A DNA stretch of 64,000 nucleotides, from contig CM049306.1 in the NCBI GenBank assembly GCA_026874595.1, forward strand, positions 59,588,019 through 59,652,018, in the 5' to 3' direction. The notes below the pieces were generated by a model, which saw only the letters and a program-made list of their open reading frames with translations, made no database searches and was not told the DNA's origin. The stretch's first letter is position 1. Each line of letters starts with the position of its first letter. The position numbers and the translations under genes are program-made. Of this stretch, positions 37,480-48,700 are shown piece by piece. The DNA is from Sipunculus nudus (taxonomy: Eukaryota > Annelida > Sipuncula > Golfingiida > Sipunculidae).

Positions 37480-39120
37480 TGTCACAGAAGTGAGTACATC
37501 CCTCACATTTCAGCATTCATTTTATCAAATCTTCCCAAGGGCCAATACTACGGAATTGAATCTTGAATATAGTTTAGCATAGTCAATGTACAACTTGCAT
37601 AGCAGCACAGAATTACTTTCCTCTGAAAATAACTCTAGACAAAGGCATTATTGTCTAATTGGCAGGCAACAAAAGTGAGTACATCCCACAATGACCATTG
37701 CCACCTGGCACTGTCATGACACAGGTACAAGTCATTCAACCATGCAAAGCCACTTATTCTATTCATTAATTAATGTCCATGTGTGTATCATGTGTTAGAG
37801 CTGTCAATATTGGTGCTTTGGGTATAATTCTCTCATACTGTCTACTGAATGTTCAACATGGCACCTCATGGCAAAGAACTGTCTGAGGATTTGAGAAACA
37901 AAATTGTTGCTCTTCACAAAGATGGCCTAGGCTATAAGAAGATTGGTAACACCCTGAAACTCAGTTACAGCACGGTGGCCAGGGTCATCCAGCGTTTTTC
38001 CAAGACACGTTCCACTCGGAACAGGCCTCGTCAGGGTCGATCAAACAAGTTGAGTCCTCGTGCTTAGCGTCAGGTCCAGAAGTTGGCTTAAAAAAACAGA
38101 CGCATGAGTACTGGCAGCATTGCTGTAGATGTTGCAGAAGCAGTAGGTCAGCCTGTCAGTGCTCAGACCATACGCCGCACACTGCAACAAGTTGGTCTGC
38201 ATGGCCGTCGTCCCAGAAGGAAGCCTCTTCTGATGCTGGCTCACAAGAAAGCCCGCCAACAGTATGCTTATGACATGCAGTCCAAGAGCATGAATTACTG
38301 GATCCATGTCCTGTGGTCAGACGAGAGTAAGATCAACTTGTTTGGCTCAGATGGTGTTCAGCACGTTTGGTGGCGCCCTGGTGAGGAGTACCAAGATAAG
38401 TGTTTCTTGCCTACAGTCAAGCATGGTAGGGGCAGTGTCATGGTGTGGGGCTGCATGAGTGCTGCTGGCACCGGGAAGCTGCGGTTCACTGAGGGAATCA
38501 TGGATTCAAACATGTACTGTGACATCCTGAAGAAGAACATGATGCCCTCCCTTAAGAAACTGGGCCGCACAGCAGTTTTCCAACATGATAACGACCCCGA
38601 GCATACATCCAAGATGACAACTGCTTTCCTGAAGAAGCTAAATGTGAAGGTTATGTAGTGGCCAAGTATGTCTCCAGACGAGAACCCTATTGAGCACCTG
38701 TGAGGCATCCTCAAGCGGCTGTGGAGATGCACCCGGTGGCTAACATCCGCCAGCTCCGTGATGTCATAATGGAGGAATGGAAGAAGATCCCAGCAACAAC
38801 CTGTGCAGCTCTAGTGAATTCCATGCCAAGAAGGATCAAAGCAGCGCTAGATAACAATGGCGCTCACACAAAATATTGACACTTTGGATGCCATTTAGAC
38901 ATTTTCGCTGTGGGGTGTTCTCATTTTTGTTGCCTGCCAATTAGACAATAATGCCTCTGTGTAGATTATTTTCAGAGGAAAGTAATTCTATAATGCTATA
39001 CAAATTGTACATTGACTATACTAAACTATATTCAACTTTCAGGTCTATTGTCTTGGCCGTTGGGAAGATCTAATAAAATGATTGTTGAAATGTGAGGGTG
39101 GTGCTCACTTTTGTGACATA

Positions 39121-39123
<3 letters not shown>
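37475..39123 (+). mobile_element. Tc1-type transposon in a (TA)n tract, IR/DR arms
   Basis: About 1650 bp with ends agTATGTCAC and gTGACATACTg flanked by TA. The terminal inverted repeats are about 200 bp and each holds an outer and an inner copy of a motif like AAGTGAGTACATCCC (37488 and 37673 on the left; inverted forms near 38915 and 39098 on the right). This is the IR/DR layout known from Sleeping Beauty-like Tc1 elements. The host tract belongs to a repeat family whose two halves lie on either side (37190-37474 and 39124-39390). Confidence 0.9.
37849..38879 (+). pseudogene. Tc1 transposase, inactivated
   Basis: A DDE-type cut-and-paste transposase, about 343 codons as in the family. It has an N-terminal paired-type helix-turn-helix (GKELSEDLRNKIVALHKDG, then YKKIGNTLKLSYSTVARVI). 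The catalytic positions lie in LWSDESKINLFG, QHDNDPEHTS and DENPIEHL (DD34E spacing), with the glycine-rich box GRGSVMVWGCMSAAG between. In-frame stops are at 38065 (TAG), 38089 (TAA), 38656 (TAG) and 38701 (TGA), and one base appears lost near 38717. It cannot make active enzyme. Confidence 0.92.
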
Positions 39124-39129
<6 letters not shown>

Positions 39130-39169
<40 letters not shown>

Positions 39170-40620
39170 GTGTGTGTGTGTGTGTGGCTGCGAGTCCGGA
39201 AGATACATTGACGCCACTGTTAGGAAAGCATCTTGCATGAACTTTTCAGGTCAACTGTATTATTATGACATGCATATCAAGACATTACGTCATAAACAGA
39301 TGATTCAGGTGACACTCCAGGATCGAGGATTAAATGGTATCATAATATATGCCAAAAATAAAACCATGACACTCAAAAACCTAGTCTTATTTTGATTAAA
39401 TTCAAATAGTTCAAAGATGGACAAAAAGAGAAACAATCATAAATGATAGAACTATATAAATTACGAAATATACGGCGAAAAAATAAAGGTATGGTCCGCA
39501 GTCACCGCCCGTGCCAATTTTAACCCCCCCCCCCCCATCAAAATTTTTTATTTTTTAAGAAGATGAATAATACAATTTTTGTAGTGTTTTTACCATTTTA
39601 GCAAAAAATTTGTTATTTTCATGCTTTTCGATGTTCATATGACATTTTTTCGAAACATACAAAAAAAGGCAAAAAATAAAATACCGCCCGCCCAAACTGA
39701 ATTCTGAAAAAAAGTGCCTTAGAACCATACTTTTTTTGGCCTTATAATTTATCTTTACGGTTCAGAAAATTCTGCTCTAGGACAGGTGCAAGACAAAAAA
39801 TTATCTGACCATTCTTTTTATGAGACGTCTGGCACGTGCCTATGTCACGGAGTTTTTAACGTAGCCTGGCATACAAGTACTCCATACGCCTCATACACCT
39901 GGTACATTTGACATCATGTCTCGTATCTGGCTCGTGTTTCTGGCAATAGGCCTGTCCACAGCAGAATGGACATTACGGGGGGAACTTTTCGTGGACAACC
40001 CCTCGTTTACAAATGTATTCACCCATTAGAACCCTGGAAATCCTTAAAGGGAGTTCAGTCTCCTAGTAACTTCATTCAACCCCGCACCCTTCAGTCAAGA
40101 AGATCTATTCGTCTACAGGTACATTGGGGAAAATCTGGACAATTTGGAGCTGACGTTGCCACAGTCGTTAACATCTGTATTTGAATGGCCCAGAGAATCT
40201 CGTCAGGTACCAGGTACGGTCAACAATGTAAGCTGTATAAGTAAACCAAACATTCAGAAATACATGAAGTGAAAACTCAAAAATTTTATATTAGTTCTGC
40301 ATGCAAATAAATTGATCTGACTGTAAAACCGAGGAACATATGTTTCTACATATTTAGTTTGAGCTTCGTAGTCTAACTTGGTGTACTTATTTTGACCAAG
40401 AATACCCTTAAGGTAAGAAAGATAAGATAAGCCTTTATTCAACATGCAAGGCATGAAATTCAGTTCGCAAGCATTTACAGCAGATGTATAGACACCACTT
40501 CAGGTATTGTATATGAATCAAGTAAAGACATTATAGCACATCACAGAGAATTATAGCACATCACTGGCATTATGTTAAGTATATCACAGGCATTATAGCA
40601 CTTTATAGTGTGTTTGTCAG
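39130..40620 (+). repeat. Direct duplication, unit A (pairs with 57010-58250)
   Basis: From a TG-rich stretch with ctgcgagtc, through exon 1, to a block rich in ttatagcacatcac. It matches 57010-58250 in order and orientation with few differences. Unit A has about 280 bp not present in B (about 39480-39760, with a poly-C run). Confidence 0.8.
39916..40206 (+). pseudogene. FG-GAP gene exon 1, copy A, with premature TAG
   Basis: It differs from the copy at 57575 by only a few bases, one of which turns Lys38 into TAG at 40027-40029. The donor is CGTCAG/GTACCA. About 75 bp upstream of the ATG are nearly identical in both copies, so the promoter was copied too. Confidence 0.8.
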
Positions 40621-42709
40621 AGGATGTATTTGTACGCCGTGTCTATCGGGAGCGGCTTTATCCCCCCTCTGAAGGACGATGGGGCTCTTACCATCGTGGA
40701 TGTCTCTGACTGGAACAGCCCTTTCACCTTTGACATTTCAACATCCTTTGACCCCACTCTTTGGTTTTACCATCGGATCACCTGGAAGGATATGGACATG
40801 GACGGAAGGCAAGACGCTTTTACATGTCGGGCCCGACGGAACGACGCTGGTAAGATTCTACTTATATAATAGTGATTTCATGCAGATACCATGACTTTGC
40901 GTTTGTTTTTTTTTTTTTGTTTTTTTCTCGATTTGTACGGTCTCTTTTTTAGCTCAGCTAACCATAGGTCTTCTGAGCTATAGCGATCACCTTTTGTCCG
41001 TCGTCCCGTCTGTCCGTCGTGCCGTCCGTCCGTCCGTCGTTCACAAGACACAAATCGTAACCGTTAAACCATGGAACTCTAATTTTACATCAAAGTATTT
41101 CCTTGGTAAATCTCCTGGCATACCATAAATTAGGTCACTGTGACCTATATTTTGCGAGTTACGCGCGCTTTAATGTGTGTTTTTTAGCCCTTACAAAATT
41201 AAACTTGTGTTAGTGTTTTTGGCTGCAAAACAAAATCTTTGCACTCAACCCTAACACTAAAACATTATTTGCATTGACTGAACATACAATATTGTTACCA
41301 GGCAATATTGACCATGGAAAGCCCTTTCGGCTTTAGAAGTCTGGTGGTGCCATCTACATTTTTAGTTAATTTTTACGCATTTCTATTGTATTTCTTGTAC
41401 TCAGAAATTATTTCTGGCCAGTTGTAAACAAGGCACAAATCGTAAGTGCTTGGCCTAGAAACTGTTTACATAATTTGAAGGTAGGGCCTTTGTAAGTCTA
41501 GAAACTTATTACTTAAAATCAAGGTAGGTTCTTGGTAAATCTCCTTGCATACAACTTGCATACGATATGCGATTGCAAATATATGTTGTTTTTTTTTGTT
41601 CTATATAAATAATTTTCCAGGTGGAATGTTCACTGAGATGGTGTGGTTCAAACATCCCCCGGTACCTGAAAACATCATCTTCGCGTGGGACGTGACCGTG
41701 ATGAAGACTGACACCTGTGATATATTCAGTACTCCGGCCACACTTACGGCAGGCGGTCAGGCCTATGATGTCATATTTACATCAGGGTACTTCACACAAA
41801 AACTCGCTGTTCATTGGACGACCGATGTAAGTGGCCGGTGGGACGATGTCAGCAAGGTTGGTTTAATTGTGGACCATTAATTCACGTTATTATATACTGC
41901 GTCCGGGACACTAAGACCAAATTTTTGGCGCGTCATATGGGATTATAGAGAATCCCAATGAGAGGTGATCCGTGTCATTTATTTTTTCCAATATTATGTT
42001 AAATTAAATATTTTCTATTTAGCGTAATTTTTGTATAATCATACGATTAGTTATTGTGTCACTATTTCACTAGAGTGAAATCTAGGAGTTAGTTGTCAGC
42101 ACATCGTTTACAAAGTTGACTGCTTTTGGGGGTAGTCCTCAATGGTCAGTGACTACTTCAAGAGCCAATCTTGATCCTTTTGGTCCAAGAGCCTGAAATT
42201 TCACGCCTGAATCTCCAGAATCAAGCGTCCGAGACACATTTCGGACATCACAGACCCTGTATAATACTAGTTATTTAACTTATTCAGTGACCGCATCAAG
42301 AACGTTAACGCCTGTATTAAAAGACACCATGCAAGGACAAGTCCCCATGGTTTTAAAACTGTGTACAAGATATAACTCCAAAAATATTTTTCTCAGGCAA
42401 AACAGTACATCAGTCCTTGGGCACCCCATTTACCTGTCTCGTCACAAATGATAATATATTTTCCCCATGCATGAGACCTTGAAGGACATTTTCAAAGATT
42501 ATTCACATTGCCCCGTTGTTGTGTGTATTACTGGACTAATGTGTGCATGTATCTCCTTAGAAAACAGCGACAATTATAACACCACCGAAAGACGTCCGAA
42601 AAATAATATTTATCGCTCTGTTGCTCATGCAGAGGGCTTCAACTGAAAATTTACATTAGTCACATGCAGTGGCGGATCTAGCAGGGGGTGGCAGATATTT
42701 CAAGATTCA

Positions 42710-42748
<39 letters not shown>

Positions 42749-45700
42749 ACGGAACCTTATAACAACAGATCACGTAATCGTGACGAGCATAAAATTTATT
42801 ACGGAGATAACAAAAAATCAGATTCCGCAACACTAGGCAGCGTGAAATGTCTAGGGGAATGAACAAAGAAGTCGGTGTTTTTATGTTTAATTTATTCTTA
42901 GAACAATCTTAACATTACAATACACTAAATCAATACAAAAACACAGTATAACAACAATAAAAATGTACAGTACCAGAGTGTCTGGGACCTAGGCTTTGAT
43001 TTCTGGATACCACTTCTGTCACAGCTCAACAACAGTCCTTTAACACAAATATTCCAGATGAACAGTTCATGTAAATCTTCTCAGAGAATAGTCCGATTTT
43101 ATCGCGAAAACAATCTGTTGTAATCCAAAAGTGAAGTTCTGGTAATAATTCCAAAGGCAAACTGAAGACAATCCGTGTATAAAGTCTGTATAAATTCGTT
43201 AAGATCTGTAAGTTCTGCAATTATCGGAAAGGTCCCAAAAAACACACTCTTCCATGTCCGCCTGAATTTTCCCTCTGCCGGCTCTTAACATAGCCCCTAT
43301 TTAAAGTTTTATAGAAACCCAAGAACTTCTATATTCACGAACATTCCTATGAACACAATACACCTGCGCCCACAGCGCCTGAACAGACCCGATAACTCAA
43401 GACTACAGTGAGCGCTGTGTTTACTCACCGCGAGAGTTCAGCAAGTGCGGTTCCAACAGTAGCGCAAAGGGTCTGCGCTTAACACGAATCAGAATGCCTA
43501 GCACATGCCAAGTGCCAAATGTAATATCCCGCGCATAATAAAACAGATACCTGTAACAAGATATACATATATACATATATACATATATACATATATATAC
43601 ATATATACTTATATATACATGTAAATATATATACGAGAAAAAAAGAGATGTAATTATAAGTGACAAGATGTTAGATATGTTCAGTTTCTGAATTGGAATA
43701 TAAATATGTTGCTCCTCAAATACGTTCTTCCCGTTGAAGTCGTGTACACAAATCCTATACGTACACGAACAATTACGTTACTACACTATATGTGGAACCA
43801 ACAATATGATATTTTATATTATATATGTTTGAGCCCGTTTGCGGATCTGGCCCATCTGCCGATGGGCTTGGCCCATATGAGGATCCGTTATTGGGCTGCC
43901 CATCTGCAGATGGGCAGGCCAATGACGAATTTGATACCATGCACTTTCTGGCCCATTTGCAGATGGGCTTGGCCCAATAACCGATTTTAGTTTTTGGTAG
44001 TAATACTTTATCATTTTAATATTATTTTATTATCTTGATGACTTTTGAACTCAGACAAACTTTTCTCAGATCTTAAATGTGTTTATGGAAACATAAATCA
44101 CTATCACAGACTTACATCAATAATTTTATCATTTTATCAAACTTACACAGATGTGCATAGGAACTACATAGATGTGCATTCAGTGTTACAATACCCTATT
44201 TAATAACTTTTTACACACAATTCTTAATTAGTTTACATTGCATTCGCGTGTATTAAGAGTTTAATGAGGTTCACCTTTTACCAAAGAGTAATAACATACA
44301 TTACCAAATAGATGTGACTTCCATGGTACCATATAATTTTTCTAAAGAGCAATTATATATGGTACGAAATCAGTTTCTCAAATTCATTTTAAAATAACCA
44401 CACATATATCAAGGTTACTATATACATTTTGGCAATAGAATAGTTATATGTGAAGCAAACACTCTCTCAGAGTCATTTGATCTCAGAGTCAATCACAATC
44501 ATGCATTATCACAACGATAACACTTCTTGTTACAGTTTGTTTTCACTTATTTTTGGTAAAGAGGACTTCACATATTGATTATTTATGTTTTTCATATCAT
44601 TTACAGTTACATACTAAAGGTTTTTTTTAATTTTTAATATATAACAATTTATTAGATATATGGGATAAATAAACAGATCTCTGAAACAAGCAATCATCAC
44701 GATGTTTTATATATAAATATTTTTTAAATATATTAAATATAAATATAAATATAAAATGTAAATGGTGACAAGACTCCTTCTAAACAATTAAGGACAAATA
44801 TAATAATACTTCATACTCAGAAGATAAATAATGAAGAGAGTAAAAACTACCGAAATTCGAAGTTAATACTTGCATATCATTAATTTCGGTCTGTGTGGGA
44901 CACTGTTATCGAATAAAATTTCAGCTCAACTTGCTAGGCACTATTCTAAACTTATTTATAGAACCTGTATGGATACGGGACAATAAATATATATGTAAAA
45001 TCTATATTATATAAATTGAATAAATTATGATGATAATAGGGTGGTTTAAATGGCACACTATTTTGATAGGGTTGTACCTTTTTTGTCTAAAAGGACATAT
45101 ACTATTTCATGTTAAATAACCGGGTATACTTGCATGGGAGCGTATATAAAGGCGGTGGCGGAGGCATGTGCGTTGTGAGTGCTTTCTAGTTCATTTGGTT
45201 GTCACTAACACTATAATTACACTTAAGGATAAACGCATTTAGGTTTGACCAACCAACTTAATATTGGATACACCTTACATGATAAATGAAACGCTTACAT
45301 GGGCAAAGGTCTTTCGATATCATGCATGGTCCACCTCCCTCCCGCTGACCTCTTCTCCGGGCTTAGCTTTAGAGGGAATAACAAGTATGCTGGACAACCA
45401 AAGAGCAAGCAATTCCATAATTTTGAATCCTTTAGATATTACGTAGAACTCATATAAGTTCTGAGCAATGTTTTTCTGAGTTCAAAAGTCATCAAGATAA
45501 TAAAATAATAAAGTATTACTAACAAAAACTAAAATCGGTTATTGGGCCAAGCCCATCTGCAAATGGGCCAGAAAGTGCATGGTATCAAATTCGTTATTGG
45601 GCTGCCCATCTGCAGATAGGCAGCCCAATAACGGATCCTCATATGGGTCAAGCCCATCGGCAGATGGGCCAGATCCGCAAACGGGCTCCAACATATATAC

Positions 45701-48700
45701 CACTAATGGTATTTTTTCTCTAGTCACCGATCATCTTTTCCCGTGAACTGCGTAAAAATTCTTTATTTGACCTCATTTAGAGAGATGTTTAGCTTTCATT
45801 AGCAAGGAGTTCATTTTCCTTAAGTGTGTGTGTGTGGGAGGAGGGGGGGGGGAGTCCTTTCAATGAATTACATGTTATAATTGTTTTGTCTACATAACGT
45901 CTATAAAAAATTAAAAAAAAAACTGACCATATATTTTTTGCATATGTTTCCAGGTTTAAATTTAAATGTTTTAAGAGGGGAGTCAATTTCTATGACCGCC
46001 CCGGGCGGTACAAAGGCTAGGTGGGCCACTGGTCACATGGTGCATTGAACCTAGCCTTGTGGCAGCTTTGGTTACCTGTGATGACTAGACATAGCACAGG
46101 GGTGAAAGGTCCTTTTGTACATCCCACAAGTCTGTAATTATATGTTATTCAATAAAGAGTTTTACCTCCGTATAGGTTTGAGCGACGATACGGCTGCCCG
46201 AAGGCCAATTCCAAGGTAATACCCAACTTATTTTTACAGCCACGCATGTTATCAACACAATATACCAGGTATAGTCTCTCTGTTTTAACAAAGTTCTCGA
46301 GTAAAACACTTCAAAATGCCCCACATACCGACCTCTTCACATATTCAGTGTCCTTCTTCTTGTCAGTTTCATTCCCGGGCTGTCCGTCACACAGCACTGT
46401 GACGTCAAGGGAATCGTGATGCTTGTCATGTGATGATTTCATTCTGGGGTGATTTCATTCACTGTGTACACTAAGTATGAACTCATTATATTAAATAATT
46501 GTAGAAGCCTTATCGGCCACGGACATTGATATGAACCTTATGATTAACATATTTACCCATAAAAAAATGATAAATGAACAAGAGCAGTATGATATTTCTA
46601 AAACCTAGGAATTTTACTTCTAACCAGGGTTGCATGGGTTTCTAATACTTCATTAAGGGATATAGTAACGCCTCCGTTCGTGCGTCCGTCTGTCCGTCCG
46701 GAATTGGTTGTGAATCGATTTAAAGCCAAACCGTTTGACCAAAACCTTTCATCTTGCACATATGGCTCACCCACCCGTAGATAAAGAACCCTAAAGATTT
46801 TGAAGTAACGGGGTCAAAAGTCACGGCCACACTACAGGTCTACTTCTTGAAAAAGCTTGTGGACCCATTGTAAGCCAAACCGTTTCACCAAAACCTTTCA
46901 TCTTGCAAATATGGCTCACCCACCCATGGATGAAAACCCCTATCGATTTTGAGGTCACGGTGTCGATGGTCACTGCCACAGGTCCAACTTCTTGAAAAGC
47001 TCGTGGACCCATTTTATGTCAAACGGGTTTGACCAAAACCTTTCATCTTGGAAATAAGGCTAACCCACCCTTGGATGAAGAACCCTGTTGATGGTCAGGT
47101 CACGTAGTAAAAAGTCATGGCCACAGTTCCACTTCTTGAAAAAGATTGTGGACCCAATTAAAGCAAAATCGTTTCACCAACGCGTTATATCTTGGAAATA
47201 TGGCCCATCCACCCATGGATGAAGAACCCTATATCGATTTTGAGTTCACGGGGTCAAAGGTCACGGCCGCAGCGCCCACTTCTTTAAAAAGCTTGTCGAC
47301 CCATTTAAGGCCAAACCGTTTTACCAACACCTGTCAGTGCCATCTTGCTCATATGGCTCACCCACCCATGGATGAAGAATCCTATTTAGTTAGAGATCAC
47401 AGGAGCAGAGGTCAAGGCAATGCAGAGAGCTGCCCTCCTCATTTTTCGCACTGTGTAATACACCCATTCTAATTATGCCCCGTGACAGGGGATGTTCCAG
47501 GTTGCGGTGCCCTTGTTAAAATTTGTTTTAAAAACATTTAGGCCTGCATTAAATTTCATTAGGCCCGGGATTTCCATCATGTAAGTAATGTACGAAATAT
47601 TACATGAACCAGTAATTTGGCCTCAAAAAATACAGAATCTAGGGAGACAGTACCTTCAAAACCAAATGAACATTATTGCATTGTTCATCAAACCAAGCGG
47701 GGTGCTCACACCGAGCAGAGCGTGGTGTCGCAATGTATGTCAATCCATCCAGTATGCCTTGCATATGACTTGTTGATACTTAATGTCTGGTGAAGTGGTA
47801 CCGCAGCCTGCAGACAACTTTTATTTGAAATATAGTCTCATGAACTCGAAGAAGCTACCCAAGCTATAGAAATGCTGTTTGCTTTCTATTTACCATAACA
47901 GGTCCAAACACGAATAATCCAGGAGGGTCACAAATACTTTGATGTTCAGTTGACGGATTTAAACAACGATGGACGAATGGAAATCCTGGTTCCTGCCTCT
48001 TCTAACGTTAATGGGTCAATCCTTGTGTTTGAGATCCCAGATGATTTTAGGTAATTTTCATAATTTTTACATCCGTTTATGCCACCCCTTGATTGTCTTC
48101 AGCGTTACGTCATAGGAAAGACCCATATAGCTTAACATCTTCGCGTGGAAGTTCCAGGGTTGCAAATACGTGAGCCTTGAATCACCTGCCGACACACAGA
48201 GTGGTAGATAATTCTCAGTATCGCCTATTTTTGCCTATTATCGCCTATTTTCATTGTATTACATATATAGTGATAAAGTGTTTTCTGTATTATATATATA
48301 TAAATTATTAATATTTTTTTAATAATGCTTTATTATGTCAAATATAATAACATGATAAAAGTTTATGCATTTCAGTTTATTTCAAACACGAAATATGGCA
48401 ACATTATTACTGATGTACTGTAAGATGACAGTGCTCAAAGACCCATTCAATAGAAGTTTTCTTTACGTCTTTATAGGTGAAAATAACTTGGCATTTAGAG
48501 ACTTTTTTACTGTAGTATCGATACACGCGGCTTAGCACAAAGAGAGATAGATGGTGTGCACAATCACAGCCGTGTACCACATCGCAAGGCTGCATGCCGT
48601 TCTTAAACATCAAAAGCTGTTATCTGACACTATCTTCCTGAAGTTATCATGAGCTGTGAGGAGAGAATATTAATGAATAATTAATTATTATAACCGTGTT

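Noticed and set aside
41821..41835. Strong donor ACCGAT/GTAAGT inside FG-GAP exon 3
   Set aside because: Using it breaks the frame with exon 4; the later AAG/GTTGGT keeps phase and protein continuity. It could be a minor alternative site.
46723..47420. CRISPR-like array
   Set aside because: Units are tandem without unique spacers and the genome is eukaryotic; it is a satellite-type repeat.
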